A stretch of 64,000 nucleotides of DNA from positions 744,001-808,000 of the forward strand of contig NZ_JABBEA010000001.1 in the NCBI RefSeq assembly GCF_012912005.1. The letters run 5' to 3'. Both the position numbers and the translations under genes were made by a program. A model generated the notes under the pieces. The model was not told the DNA's origin. It saw only the letters and a program-made list of their open reading frames with translations, and searched no databases. Origin of the DNA: Paenibacillus sp. SZ31. Lineage in GTDB: Bacteria > Bacillota > Bacilli > Paenibacillales > Paenibacillaceae. This document shows positions 56,063-64,000 of this stretch, piece after piece; position 1 is the first letter of the stretch, and each line of letters opens with the position of its first letter.

Positions 56063-56814
56063 TGCTGCACACCACCCAATACGCCTTGGGTTTTGATAAT
56101 ATCGTTGAAGAACGATTGCCGTGACTCGTCTCCTTTATTCAACTGGGTGTAGATCTGACCGTCTCGAATAAAAATTACTCTGCTGCAATAACTTGCGGCA
56201 ACCGGATCATGGGTAACCATAATAATAGTCGCCTTTCGTGCGCTGTTCATGTCACTTAACTTGCCGAGCAGATCCGAAGCGGACTTGGAATCCAATGCTC
56301 CTGTCGGCTCATCCGCAAAAATGATACTCGGCTCGTGGACAAATGCCCGTGCTGCCGAAGTCCGCTGCTTCTGACCCCCTGAAATCTCAGATGGATACTT
56401 GTCTTTCAATTCGTAGATTCCCAGTTCACGGGCAATCTGTTCAAACTTCCGGTGTGCCTCCTGCTTCGGAATGTTCGTGATCGAGAGCGGCAATAATACA
56501 TTTTCCTTCACCGTAAGGGTATCCAGCAGATTATATTCCTGAAAAATAAAGCCCAGATGATGTTTGCGGAACTCAGCCAGCTGTTTCTCCTTCATTCCGG
56601 TGAATTCCTTACCCTCAATATCAATCGTACCCTGGCTCACCCGATCGATGGAGGAAAGTACATTAAGCAGCGTTGTTTTACCCGAACCCGAAGGCCCCAT
56701 AATACCAACAAACTCTCCCTTGCTTACCCCAAGATCAATCCCCTTCAGCACTTCCTGTTTATTCAGTTTATTACCGTAAACTTTATGAATTTTTTTGGCT
56801 TCCAGTATCCACAT
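56059..56814 (-). CDS. BceA-like ABC transporter ATPase
   Basis: The product has 251 residues. Walker A is GPSGSGKTT, the Q-loop FQEYNLL, the signature SGGQKQR and Walker [14 protein letters not shown], followed by the His switch VTHDP. All are intact, so it should be active. It powers the permease encoded next, overlapping it by four bases. GAGGAGTGAGT lies upstream of the ATG. Its promoter lies downstream of a BceR-type box. Confidence 0.95.
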   Translation of the reverse strand: MWILEAKKIHKVYGNKLNKQEVLKGIDLGVSKGEFVGIMGPSGSGKTTLLNVLSSIDRVSQGTIDIEGKEFTGMKEKQLAEFRKHHLGFIFQEYNLLDTLTVKENVLLPLSITNIPKQEAHRKFEQIARELGIYELKDKYPSEISGGQKQRTSAARAFVHEPSIIFADEPTGALDSKSASDLLGKLSDMNSARKATIIMVTHDPVAASYCSRVIFIRDGQIYTQLNKGDESRQSFFNDIIKTQGVLGGVQQ

Positions 56815-56860
56815 ATCCCACTCACTCCTCTTAGATCTTCTGCAAAATGCTCATGTCTAT

Positions 56861-56935
56861 ATCATAGGGGGAATGTGCAGTGTTATCGTGTGATTCACCG
56901 AACAAAACCAAAAAGCATGTGACATTGTTGTCACA
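56861..56935 (-). promoter_or_regulatory. BceR-type operator and promoter of bceAB
   Basis: TGTGACA-4-TGTCACA (56918-56935) is a perfect inverted repeat that fits the TNACA-N4-TGTNA pattern of Bce-type regulators. It overlaps the stop of the kinase gene. A -10-like TATGAT (56861-56866, minus strand) lies about 50 bases nearer the ATPase gene with a poor -35, as expected for an activated promoter. Confidence 0.65.
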
Positions 56936-57935
56936 CGCCTGCAAGATGCAACATGTCGTTTTTTCGCGGAAAAGTAAGTGTGACGGTTGTGCCCTCGCCA
57001 AGAGAAGATTCTACATGAATGTTCATATGAAGCGTCTGGACCACCTGACGAACCAGATACAGCCCCATTCCGGTAGCCGCTCCATCCATTCTGCCTCGGG
57101 TAGACGTAAAACCTTTATCAAATATACGCGGCAGATCTTGAGTCTCAATCCCTCGCCCGTGATCCTGAATCATGAGTATGATGTGTCCATCCTGTTCCCG
57201 ACTTTCAATGAGGATGTCCGATGAATCGCTATATTTCACCGCATTGCTCAACAACTGCCGGAGGATGAAGCCTAACCATTTGCTGTCTGTCAGCACGCGA
57301 GTAACCGTGAGGGAGACATCGAAGCCAATGCCTTTGGAAATGCACCACGATCTCAGGGCTCGAATCTCTCCGTTCAGCACCGGTTCAAGTTCCGTCTCTT
57401 CGATGAATAAGTCATTATGCATAAATGGAATCCGCTTCTGGTGAAGCTGCTGATCCAGCAACTGATGAATTCTTAACCATTCATATGTCATTTGGCTCTG
57501 TAACTTGTCATCTGGCAAGCGCTCGATCATCAGTTGCAACGCAGTCAGTGGGGTCTTCACCTCATGAATCCAGGACAACATCTCGTCCTTCTCCTGTTCC
57601 AGAGCGATAAAATGATGTGACGACTCCTTACGATACCGCTGTGTCTGGGAACTGACGGCCTCATGTACAATCTGCTCATATGGACTTTCGGCGATATCAA
57701 GTTCTCTTAGATCATAGGTATGATCCCAGATGCTCAATTTTTTATAGAAACGGGTCTCTTTCAGGTATCTCGCCCAGATAAAAACAAGACATACCACTAC
57801 ATTCAGTCCTACGATATACATCACAGATTGGAATGGAATGGACGAGTCCAGGTAGGCCACTAATAAAATAATAAGTTGCATGCTTACCAGTAGCCAAAAC
57901 CAACTAGCCCTTTCTCGTATGTACTTTCCGATCAT
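56931..57935 (-). CDS. BceS-like sensor histidine kinase
   Basis: The product has 334 residues. Two membrane helices (about 12-30 and 37-57) with almost no extracellular loop mark an intramembrane-sensing kinase that depends on its BceAB transporter. The phospho-accepting His is H124 (SWIHEVKTPLTALQ). The N, G1 and G2 boxes are LLSNAVKYSD, DHGRGIETQD and GAATGMGLYLV. It overlaps the response-regulator gene by four bases. Confidence 0.93.
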   Translation of the reverse strand: MIGKYIRERASWFWLLVSMQLIILLVAYLDSSIPFQSVMYIVGLNVVVCLVFIWARYLKETRFYKKLSIWDHTYDLRELDIAESPYEQIVHEAVSSQTQRYRKESSHHFIALEQEKDEMLSWIHEVKTPLTALQLMIERLPDDKLQSQMTYEWLRIHQLLDQQLHQKRIPFMHNDLFIEETELEPVLNGEIRALRSWCISKGIGFDVSLTVTRVLTDSKWLGFILRQLLSNAVKYSDSSDILIESREQDGHIILMIQDHGRGIETQDLPRIFDKGFTSTRGRMDGAATGMGLYLVRQVVQTLHMNIHVESSLGEGTTVTLTFPRKNDMLHLAGV

Positions 57936-58621
57936 GCTTCTGCCTCTTCCGTTGCCATGTACCCCTGGCCTACTTTGGTTTCAATGTACCGCTCCAAGCC
58001 GATGGGTTCAAGTTTCTTCCGTAACCGATTAACGTTAACCGTCAGCGTGTTGTCACTCACGAAATGCTCATGATCCCACAAACTCCGGATGAGATCCTCA
58101 CGGGTAACAATCTGATTTTTGTGCTCGACCAGCACTTTAAGGATGAACATCTCATTTTTGGTTAACAGGACAGATTCATCCCCGCAGGTCAACGTATTCT
58201 TCACATATTCAATAGCAGCACCGCGCCAAGTTCGGAGTTCAATATGCTCTGTATTATAGTTGTACACCCTCCGCAAAGTCGCTTGGATCTTGGCAATCAA
58301 TACATCGAAGTGAAAAGGCTTCTGGATAAAATCGTCTGCACCCAAATGCATGGACATAACCATATCCGCAGGATGATCCCGTGAGGACAAAAAGATAATC
58401 GGCACATTAGAGTACGAACGAATAATCCGGCACCAATGGAACCCGTCATATTGGGGCAACTGAATATCAATAATGACCAGTTGCGGCTGAATTACGCTGT
58501 ACTCCTGCAATACCTTGCCAAAGTCCTGCACACCATACACGTCATACGACCACTGGGTTAAGCGTTCCTTGATTTCACTGAATAACGATTCATCGTCTTC
58601 AATGAGCATAATTTTAAACAA
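57932..58621 (-). CDS. BceR-like response regulator (OmpR type)
   Basis: The product has 229 residues. The receiver domain has D52 (IIDIQLPQYDG) and acidic pocket residues near 9-10 (LIEDDES). A winged-helix DNA-binding domain follows (SDNTLTVNVNRLRKKLEPIG). It most likely binds the TGTGACA-4-TGTCACA box upstream of the ATPase gene. First gene of the regulator pair. The 58622-58805 gap holds only a weak hairpin. Confidence 0.94.
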   Translation of the reverse strand: MFKIMLIEDDESLFSEIKERLTQWSYDVYGVQDFGKVLQEYSVIQPQLVIIDIQLPQYDGFHWCRIIRSYSNVPIIFLSSRDHPADMVMSMHLGADDFIQKPFHFDVLIAKIQATLRRVYNYNTEHIELRTWRGAAIEYVKNTLTCGDESVLLTKNEMFILKVLVEHKNQIVTREDLIRSLWDHEHFVSDNTLTVNVNRLRKKLEPIGLERYIETKVGQGYMATEEAEA

Positions 58622-58805
58622 GAGACTTCACCACGTTTCTGATCTTCTAAGGTTGAATAAGTAATTAGACCCCGTTGTTACAGGGTCACCGTTACGACCA
58701 CGAATCATTGCTCCGATCGCTGTTATCAGTGTACAGGGAAGTTGGGCTTATATCAAAAAGGTTTCCACACTTCGCAAGAAAACGAGCTGAAAGACGTATA
58801 CCATA

Positions 58806-59576
58806 TTAGCTCTCCGTGGTGTGTATAACATGGCTTGCATCACTGTGTTCGTCGATCCGCTCAATCAACTGCTTCGCCACATCTCGTGGCGATTTTAATT
58901 GGCCAGCTTCATATACTTGATTGAACATACCTGCAAGAGCGAACTCCTCTGTACTTTTGCCTCGTGCAGCAGCCTGTAACTCCGTATCAACCATCCCCGG
59001 ATCAAAAGCAATAATCTCAACAGGGTTCTGTTTACCCGTTTGTTCCAAAGATACGCATTGGGTGAACATGTTCATGCCTGCCTTGGATGTACAGTACACT
59101 GCCATTGAAGGCGCGGGATAACTTCCCGAACCGGAAGAGAGATTGACAATTTTACGCCTAGCGGACAGATGATTCGTTTGTTGAATAAAAGAGGAACTTA
59201 ATATCATTGGCGCTGCAAGACTGATGTTGAGACTCTGACTTATCTCTGCCGCACTGCATTGATCGATAGGTCTTAGAGGCTCCAGCATTGCTGCATTATT
59301 AATGAGTCCAATACAATCGGCTTCCTGAGACGGAATTTGGCTTAATACACGTGTAATCAAATCATCAATCCCAGTCAGGTCGGCCAGATCATACTGAACA
59401 TGGCGGTAATGCCCGCTCCATTCCTCGCCTGATTCCAACAGATCCGAACTCGCACGTGAAATACCATAAACGTAGTCTCCCTTAGCCAATAATAACTGCG
59501 CAAGTTGTAAACCGATTCCTTTCGATGTGCCTGTAATGATAAAGTGTCTTCTTCCTGTTCCTGTTCCTGTTCCCAT
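58806..59576 (-). CDS. SDR family oxidoreductase (sepiapterin/benzil reductase-like)
   Basis: The product has 256 residues. The NADP motif is TGTSKGIG, with LINNAAML, a Ser in VNLSSGSG and YCTSKAG (YxxxK). The pattern, with DPGMVDTELQAAARG, resembles Bacillus YueD, which reduces benzil and similar diketones. The first seven residues after Met are a Gly-Thr repeat (GTGTGTG) coded by a tandem GGAACA repeat just at the start of the gene. GAGGAGG lies about 12 bases before the ATG. The natural substrate is not known. Confidence 0.87.
   Translation of the reverse strand: MGTGTGTGRRHFIITGTSKGIGLQLAQLLLAKGDYVYGISRASSDLLESGEEWSGHYRHVQYDLADLTGIDDLITRVLSQIPSQEADCIGLINNAAMLEPLRPIDQCSAAEISQSLNISLAAPMILSSSFIQQTNHLSARRKIVNLSSGSGSYPAPSMAVYCTSKAGMNMFTQCVSLEQTGKQNPVEIIAFDPGMVDTELQAAARGKSTEEFALAGMFNQVYEAGQLKSPRDVAKQLIERIDEHSDASHVIHTTES
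59552..59575. repeat. Hexanucleotide repeat at the start of the SDR gene
   Basis: Three perfect TTCCTG units and one TTCCCA unit (plus strand) encode the Gly-Thr repeat at the N-terminus. Length changes would keep the reading frame, as the unit is six bases. Confidence 0.8.
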
Positions 59577-59623
59577 TCCGATACCACGCCTCCTCTATTT
59601 TCATTGCATGTAATTCTCTATTC

Positions 59624-60343
59624 TTACGAGTTTTTCTTTCTCCACAACGTGGCCCATAGAAAAGGTACACCAAAACACGGTTCATGCTGCTCCATCGCCT
59701 TCATCGCACGGAACTCGACACATTCGAAGCCATCTTCCAGCATGTAGCGAAGCTTCTCCTCCGTGAATGCAAGACCACCTCGCATCGACTTCTCTTGATA
59801 CACCTGCCAATCATTCATAACGGTTTCCGGCCCACCAATATCGCCAAAACCCGGAGCAAAACAAGTCATTCCAAAATATCCTCCTGGACGGAGTGCATTA
59901 TGGATCATATCTATGTAGGGAATACGCTGATGTGGTAACAGATGGTGCAGACAACCCGAGTCGTAAACAAGATCATATTCTTGCTCTGGTGCCAATTCGA
60001 ACACAGATTGACATTCAAAATGCACGTCCAGTTGCTCTTCTACCGCCCTTTCATTAGCCCAGGCAATCGCTGTTTCCGAAAGATCATAAGCATCGACCTG
60101 ATATCCTTGGCGGGTTAAATACAACGCATTTCTGCCTGGACCACACCCTAGTTCCAGTGCCTTGCCACCGCTTAACACACCTGCGTTCACATGCGCTACC
60201 AGATTTTCATCCGGTTTGTTTGGGAAAAAGGGGATTGGTCTGTTCCGATCCTCATAGAAAGGTTCCCAAAACTGCTTGGCAGATCTGAAATCCGCATCGA
60301 GCATATCATATAGATCCTGCACACGTTTGATCGTCTTTTCCAT
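59624..60343 (-). CDS. Class I SAM-dependent methyltransferase
   Basis: The product has 239 residues. Motif I is ALELGCGPGRNALYL, followed by YDLSETAIAWA (Asp binding the ribose) and YDLVYDSGCLHHLL (motif II). The C-terminus has LRPGGYFGMTCF and a final WATLWRKK. The group is close to SAM methyltransferases of the Tellurite-resistance-TehB/UbiE-like folds; the substrate is unknown. The ATG at 60343 has GGAGG nine bases upstream; a GTG two codons earlier is too close. Confidence 0.87.
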   Translation of the reverse strand: MEKTIKRVQDLYDMLDADFRSAKQFWEPFYEDRNRPIPFFPNKPDENLVAHVNAGVLSGGKALELGCGPGRNALYLTRQGYQVDAYDLSETAIAWANERAVEEQLDVHFECQSVFELAPEQEYDLVYDSGCLHHLLPHQRIPYIDMIHNALRPGGYFGMTCFAPGFGDIGGPETVMNDWQVYQEKSMRGGLAFTEEKLRYMLEDGFECVEFRAMKAMEQHEPCFGVPFLWATLWRKKNS

Positions 60344-60502
60344 AACCACATTCCTCCTTCGATTCTCCGTTCCAATCCTGATTCTTCGCTATCAATTTCT
60401 CGTTATTTTCATTTAATCAGCCACACTATATTATAACATTTTTACCCAGTAATTCTCTATTTTCCTTGTATTTTATATTCGAAAACAAAAGCTTTCCCCA
60501 AC

Positions 60503-60532
60503 AAAAAAACGACCGACATGGGATGTCGATCG
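60503..60532 (-). terminator. Terminator of the VOC gene
   Basis: On the minus strand CGATCGACAT pairs with ATGTCGGTCG (one G-U), followed by seven T. Confidence 0.85.
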
Positions 60533-60562
60533 CTTGAATTAGGAGCTGTTTTCAGTTGCACT

Positions 60563-60946
60563 TTACTTCGCCCGTTCCAAGACTGCAAAGTAATTCCCTT
60601 CGTTATCGGCAAAGTTGAAGACACGCCCCGTTGGCATCTCGACAATCTCTCCGACCGTTACATGTTTACTAGCCAAGTCGGCATATAATTGATCCAGATT
60701 TTCGGTGAAGAACATTAACGAAGGTGTGCCCAGATTTACACCCGCCGACATCCGCTCCACAAACTCCTTGTCATGAAGAATAATGCTCGTCTGCGAATTT
60801 GGGGTAGGCGCAATCTCAATCCATCTCATACCCTCGTCAAGGTTTACTTCATCCACAATATGGAACCCCGCAATTTCCGTCCAAAATGCCAATGATTCAT
60901 CCTGATTGTTGACATACAACATAATCTGGCCGACTTTGCTAAACAT
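60563..60946 (-). CDS. VOC family protein (glyoxalase/dioxygenase fold)
   Basis: The product has 127 residues with one vicinal-oxygen-chelate module. YVNNQDESLAFWTEIAGF at the N-terminus and MPTGRVFNFADNEGNYFAVLE at the C-terminus (shown in part) are typical. Its metal ligands are not obvious as a full set, so it may be a binding protein rather than an enzyme. GAGGAGTGA precedes the ATG. It has its own terminator. Confidence 0.87.
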   Translation of the reverse strand: MFSKVGQIMLYVNNQDESLAFWTEIAGFHIVDEVNLDEGMRWIEIAPTPNSQTSIILHDKEFVERMSAGVNLGTPSLMFFTENLDQLYADLASKHVTVGEIVEMPTGRVFNFADNEGNYFAVLERAK

Positions 60947-61070
60947 GCATCATTCACTCCTCTAATCATCTAATCTCTCAACATCCTGCTTATCATTCCT
61001 CAAATTCCAATAGAGTATAACATGCAGGACAGCTTTTTTATCATCTTTCTTTGCAAGTACTAAGTACATA

Positions 61071-61595
61071 TTACACTTCTTGCGCAGCTTTTAACTTCTT
61101 CGTAAGATACAGTACAACATCGTCGTCCATAATTGTTTCTTCACCCGGCTGAATGTAATGATCGTGCTTGTGTACACCCTGACCGTCTGGTATGTATCCG
61201 CGATGGGCATATAGAATTTGCGCTTTGCCATAATCAGAAAACACGCCTACACCAATGCCTGCTACATCCGTTCGTTCCAGAATAACTTCCTCTGCTCGGT
61301 CCATAAGCCGCGAACCAATACCTTGGCGCTGGTACTTCATCAGCACATTAAAATCGTTAATTTCGGGAATGCCTTGTTCCCTGAAAGATGGGTAGCTGGA
61401 ATACCACAATACATTCACGTATCCGGCAAATTCTCCATTCAACTCGGCTACCAAGGTTACGCGTTCCCCATTCTGTTGTTCAGCCAGGTAATAAAAATAC
61501 TGCTCGGCAGATTTATGCCATCCCTGCGCTTGAAAAGCCTGCGAGATTACAAGTGGATCATTCTCATTTAAGAGCCGTATATGTATATCCGTCAT
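61071..61595 (-). CDS. GNAT family N-acetyltransferase
   Basis: The product has 174 residues. The acetyl-CoA loop is LMKYQRQGIGSRLMDRAE, followed by IGVGVFSDYGKAQILYAHRG with the C-terminal GNAT helix (shown in part). The N-terminus (IRLLNENDPLVISQAFQAQGW) resembles a group of Bacillales GNATs with no assigned acceptor. GGAGTGCATC precedes the ATG. It lies 34 bases after the YfiT-like gene on the same strand. Confidence 0.87.
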   Translation of the reverse strand: MTDIHIRLLNENDPLVISQAFQAQGWHKSAEQYFYYLAEQQNGERVTLVAELNGEFAGYVNVLWYSSYPSFREQGIPEINDFNVLMKYQRQGIGSRLMDRAEEVILERTDVAGIGVGVFSDYGKAQILYAHRGYIPDGQGVHKHDHYIQPGEETIMDDDVVLYLTKKLKAAQEV

Positions 61596-61629
61596 GATGC
61601 ACTCCTTTCATAACAGGTCTATTGCTTCT

Positions 61630-62154
61630 TTAAATTCCCAGTCTATCCCGAAGCGATGTGATATGAGCAACATGGTGTTTGCCATGCCAAGCATACATGC
61701 CCAGATTATAATCCAGTCTCGTCGTTTCTTGCGATGAGGGATGATAGAATTGTTTGGCATAATCTGCATCTGTCAACGCGTTTAACAGAAACACCCAGCG
61801 ACGATGGAGCGCATCCAGAATTTGCAGCGAGAATTCGATATCCAGGTCCCTTGAATCACTCAATTCAGCCCAGCGCTCTTCATAATAAGGCCGAATCGTA
61901 GGGGTGTCCTCTGTCAGTGCCAGCTTGAAACGAATCATGCTGTTCATGTGGCTATCTGCCATGTGGTGAATCACCTGTTTGAGCATCCATCCACCTTCTC
62001 GATACGGCAGACTTAATTGCTCTTCACTCAGTCCCTTTACCGCTTCACGCGCGTGTTCAGGCAGCTCAGCAATATCCTGAATCCACTGCTCTCTCTGTGC
62101 AGGCGTAACCTCACCCGTGTGTACAAATGGTCCTATTGGAAATCTCTCATCCAT
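61630..62154 (-). CDS. YfiT/BstA-like DinB-fold protein
   Basis: The product has 174 residues of the DinB/YfiT four-helix superfamily. Three metal-binding histidines are likely in VIHHMADSHMN and WHGKHHVAHIT. The N-terminal signature RFPIGPF and the YNLGMYAWHGKHHVAH block are typical of B. subtilis YfiT, a nickel/zinc protein in the bacillithiol S-transferase superfamily. A role in thiol conjugation is the family expectation; it is not shown for this protein. ATG with AAGGAGGAATAATGG upstream. Confidence 0.9.
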   Translation of the reverse strand: MDERFPIGPFVHTGEVTPAQREQWIQDIAELPEHAREAVKGLSEEQLSLPYREGGWMLKQVIHHMADSHMNSMIRFKLALTEDTPTIRPYYEERWAELSDSRDLDIEFSLQILDALHRRWVFLLNALTDADYAKQFYHPSSQETTRLDYNLGMYAWHGKHHVAHITSLRDRLGI

Positions 62155-62202
62155 CCATTATTCCTCCTTATTTGTATGATTCAAAATAACTTTAAACAGC
62201 AT

Positions 62203-62751
62203 CTACAGGGAATATTCCATGAGCCAACAGTCTCTCATCTGTCCTTCATGCTGCTCATGTTTCTCTAACAGCTTCATCCTTTGAAAACCACATTTCTCAT
62301 AACAAGATATGGCTCGCAAATTCCAGGCTTGAGGGTCCATGACTACTTTTCGAGCATGCTTTTCGTTAATCAGAAAATTAAGCATGGACTGCACCAACTG
62401 TGTACCTATCCCTTTATTCCAGTAATCTACCTCTCCAATAAACTGATCCGTTCCATAGATGATCTCATCCGTATCCGTGTTTCCATAACCATACGCCGTT
62501 CGCTCTTCTTCCTCAAGCTTATAGAACTGAATGTATCCAATAGGGTCTCCTCTATACTCCACGATACAACGAGTAGCATCATCCTCCAGATTGTAAAAAT
62601 GTTCTCTTACCCGTTCCCGATCATGCGGCCGATCACGCCCTTCATAGTATTGAAGGACTTCTGGATCAGACAGCCACTTCACCAGGTGGTGTTCATCTTC
62701 TGTTTCCAAGAAACGTACGGTGATTTCATTCGATTCATATACATTCATCAT
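62203..62751 (-). CDS. GNAT acetyltransferase similar to aminoglycoside 6'-N-acetyltransferases
   Basis: The product has 182 residues. Several blocks match AAC(6')-I enzymes, including the AAC(6')-Ie half of the bifunctional staphylococcal enzyme: LSDPEVLQYYEGRD, EYRGDPIGYIQFYKL, GTDQFIGEVDYWNKGIGTQL and a final DCWLMEYSL. The order and spacing of these blocks also match by memory of the family. The protein stands alone, with no phosphotransferase domain. Whether it modifies an antibiotic is unknown; many chromosomal homologues have other substrates. GGAGTAATC precedes the ATG. Confidence 0.85.
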   Translation of the reverse strand: MMNVYESNEITVRFLETEDEHHLVKWLSDPEVLQYYEGRDRPHDRERVREHFYNLEDDATRCIVEYRGDPIGYIQFYKLEEEERTAYGYGNTDTDEIIYGTDQFIGEVDYWNKGIGTQLVQSMLNFLINEKHARKVVMDPQAWNLRAISCYEKCGFQRMKLLEKHEQHEGQMRDCWLMEYSL

Positions 62752-62756
62752 TCTGA

Positions 62757-63296
62757 TTACTCCTTAATGATCTCCAGATTCTCACCCGTAACCCAACTCA
62801 GATTCTTCCCTAACAACTGCTCGTTGTGAACATAATACACCATGGGATTCTCAAGCGGTTGAGTCGTTCCATCCGAAGATCTAAGCGTTAACCGCAATTT
62901 GTAGCTCCCTATCTCATCAGGTATCGCAAATCCCATCAGATTCTCAGCTGATTTCCTCGTTTTCCCCTGTGTCTTCAGATACTTTTCCAGAATGACTTGA
63001 TCAACATAGGAGCTGCCAACAGACGAAGGCAGGTACCACGCATCATCTTGTTCTTCAGTGAATGTGACCCCCTCCCATCCAGGGACAACGGGATACACCA
63101 TATGTTGATCCTTGTCTTCTCTTTTTCGCGTTATCTCTAACTCTACCTCAACTGTATCCGTATCAATCTGCCTGATTGTGCCTGCCATCACAACATCCTG
63201 TGCATTCACACTTGGAATAACATAGTTGTAGATGAGCAGAGTCACCAAGATGATTATCGTTATTCCCGTAATCCAAAATATTGTACTTTTACGCAT
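62757..63296 (-). CDS. Membrane-anchored hypothetical protein
   Basis: The product has 179 residues. A single N-terminal helix (IFWITGITIIILVTLLIYNYV) anchors or exports a C-terminal domain of about 150 residues, rich in beta strands (VEVELEITRKR; SYKLRLTLRSSDG). No known domain is recognised. GAGG lies nine bases before the ATG. It is five bases upstream of the AAC(6')-like gene on the same strand, so the two are probably co-transcribed. Confidence 0.7.
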   Translation of the reverse strand: MRKSTIFWITGITIIILVTLLIYNYVIPSVNAQDVVMAGTIRQIDTDTVEVELEITRKREDKDQHMVYPVVPGWEGVTFTEEQDDAWYLPSSVGSSYVDQVILEKYLKTQGKTRKSAENLMGFAIPDEIGSYKLRLTLRSSDGTTQPLENPMVYYVHNEQLLGKNLSWVTGENLEIIKE

Positions 63297-63317
63297 CTGT
63301 CTGAACCTCCTGCCTGG

Positions 63318-63758
63318 CTAATCATACTTTTGGAGCAGCTCCTTCTCTGTTAAAGATTGCGTTAACCTATCCAGCTCAGGGGATGCCGTCCAATCACTGG
63401 AGGTATTGAGTCCATGTTTGATGGTATGGATCGCGCTATGTGCAGACATATATATATTATGGTGGACTCCCGGCTGGACAACGATGTGCGCTCCTTCACG
63501 CATCACTTGAATGGAAATCATCCGGTCATCTCCATAACTGGCATACGCAATCCATCCGGTTTGTACCACATAAAACTCCGTTATATTGACGTGTACATGG
63601 CTGTTTTGCCAAGCTCCCTGGGATAAAGCAACGGTTCTACAATAATAACTATCGTCTTCTGCTATCATTTTATATTTCTGTTCCCCGTTCGCCATCTGCT
63701 CGAAGCTGGTTTTCACACCCGTCTCACCATAGTTCTGTTCTGAAAATTCTGTGTTCAC
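63318..63758 (-). CDS. Cupin-like protein
   Basis: The product has 146 residues. The two-motif cupin pattern is present: SHVHVNITEFYVVQTGW and VVQPGVHHNIYMSAHS with the metal-binding histidines. GTG start with CAGGAG about 11 bases upstream, next to the stop of the partial gene at 63765. The fold suggests metal-bound small-ligand or sugar binding. Substrate unknown. Confidence 0.75.
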   Translation of the reverse strand: MNTEFSEQNYGETGVKTSFEQMANGEQKYKMIAEDDSYYCRTVALSQGAWQNSHVHVNITEFYVVQTGWIAYASYGDDRMISIQVMREGAHIVVQPGVHHNIYMSAHSAIHTIKHGLNTSSDWTASPELDRLTQSLTEKELLQKYD

Positions 63759-63764
63759 TCAGTT

Positions 63765-64000
63765 TCAACTCCTGACGGCCTGCCAGATATACTTGTGTCT
63801 GAGGAAATCCTGACAAAAACTTCCTTCTTCCAAAACATTCGACATCGGTAAGTCGATTCTCCTGTTTTGATAGGGATATATCTTTACTAAAATTTGAAAC
63901 GCTTCTCTTCCAGTTTCCGTATTAAGGTCGAAGTCGTATTTATCCCCAAATAGTAAACCATCTGATCTGGAGGTTGAGCGCATGTCATTTTTCAAGAAAA
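63765..64000 (-). CDS. C-terminal end of an unidentified gene (partial at window edge)
   Basis: The frame is open at the right edge and ends at 63765. The TTG and ATG codons close to the edge have no ribosome site in the window, so the start is probably beyond it. The visible ~77 residues (SRSDGLLFGDKYDFDLNTE; DLPMSNVLEEGSFCQDFL) have no recognised domain. It is seven bases upstream of the cupin-like gene and likely co-transcribed with it. Confidence 0.6.
   Translation of the reverse strand, partial: FLKNDMRSTSRSDGLLFGDKYDFDLNTETGREAFQILVKIYPYQNRRIDLPMSNVLEEGSFCQDFLRHKYIWQAVRS

Noticed and set aside
58668..58687. GACCC/GGGTC hairpin upstream of the response regulator
   Set aside because: The stem is five bases with no T run, and it lies in a promoter region rather than after a gene.
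59482..59685. Minus-strand frame rich in Asn-Arg and Glu-Gln repeats near the SDR start
   Set aside because: It is an out-of-frame reading of the GGAACA repeat; the SDR frame carries the conserved motifs.
1..64000. tRNA, rRNA, CRISPR arrays, prophage or intact insertion sequences
   Set aside because: No cloverleaf-like stretch, repeat-spacer array, phage gene set or transposase frame was seen on either strand by reading; small RNAs cannot be excluded without computation.

Overview
The window looks like chromosomal DNA of a Paenibacillus species or a close relative. The evidence is the gene content: a membrane-anchored AraC regulator, the MnmL/MnmM tRNA pair, OdhAB, a Bce-type peptide-sensing module, many GNAT and NUDIX genes, and a large carbohydrate operon with DUF5696, YIP1 and NHL-repeat proteins. 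Strong AGGAGG-type ribosome sites and frequent GTG/TTG starts agree with this. No rRNA, tRNA, CRISPR array, prophage or transposase gene was seen. Many starts given here are shorter than the longest open frame, because the ribosome site lies inside the longer frame.

Layout. 1-7.1 kb: the 3' part of an AraC-type sensor-regulator, trmB, a small orphan gene, mnmL-mnmM for wobble uridine modification, manA and a lysophospholipase-like hydrolase. 7.2-11.4 kb: odhAB (2-oxoglutarate dehydrogenase) on the minus strand, with a 630-bp leader region. 12-22 kb: housekeeping and accessory enzymes (two NUDIX, DUF3891, coaA, DUF423, a histidine phosphatase, glutamate racemase, a lipoprotein), then a tight minus-strand run of acetyltransferases, a zinc-ribbon protein, a divergent protein kinase and a DJ-1/PfpI protein.

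22.2-28.7 kb: a translationally coupled operon encoding a KASIII/OleA-like synthase, an ATP-grasp ligase, an OleD-like NAD-dependent reductase, a metallo-beta-lactamase-fold hydrolase, a PaaK/F390-synthetase-like adenylating enzyme and an SDR. This looks like an uncharacterised lipid or beta-lactone/olefin-type pathway and is the best candidate for a new system here. 28.8-34.2 kb holds single accessory genes.

34.6-50.3 kb: a ten-gene minus-strand operon for beta-mannan or manno-oligosaccharide use. It has two solute-binding proteins (one about 975 residues), two permease pairs, NHL, YIP1 and DUF5696 proteins and a cytoplasmic GH26 enzyme. A divergent LacI-type regulator faces it across a 690-bp control region with a palindrome, a promoter/operator and a MITE-like repeat. 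No ABC ATPase is present, so a shared MsmX-type ATPase elsewhere is probably used. manA at 5.1 kb could feed mannose-6-phosphate into glycolysis.

50.3-64 kb: DUF4272-rtcB, small acetyltransferases, a complete BceRS-BceAB-like module with a recognisable BceR box, then an SDR, a methyltransferase, a VOC protein, GNATs (one close to AAC(6') aminoglycoside acetyltransferases), a YfiT/DinB protein, a membrane-anchored protein, a cupin and a gene cut by the window edge.
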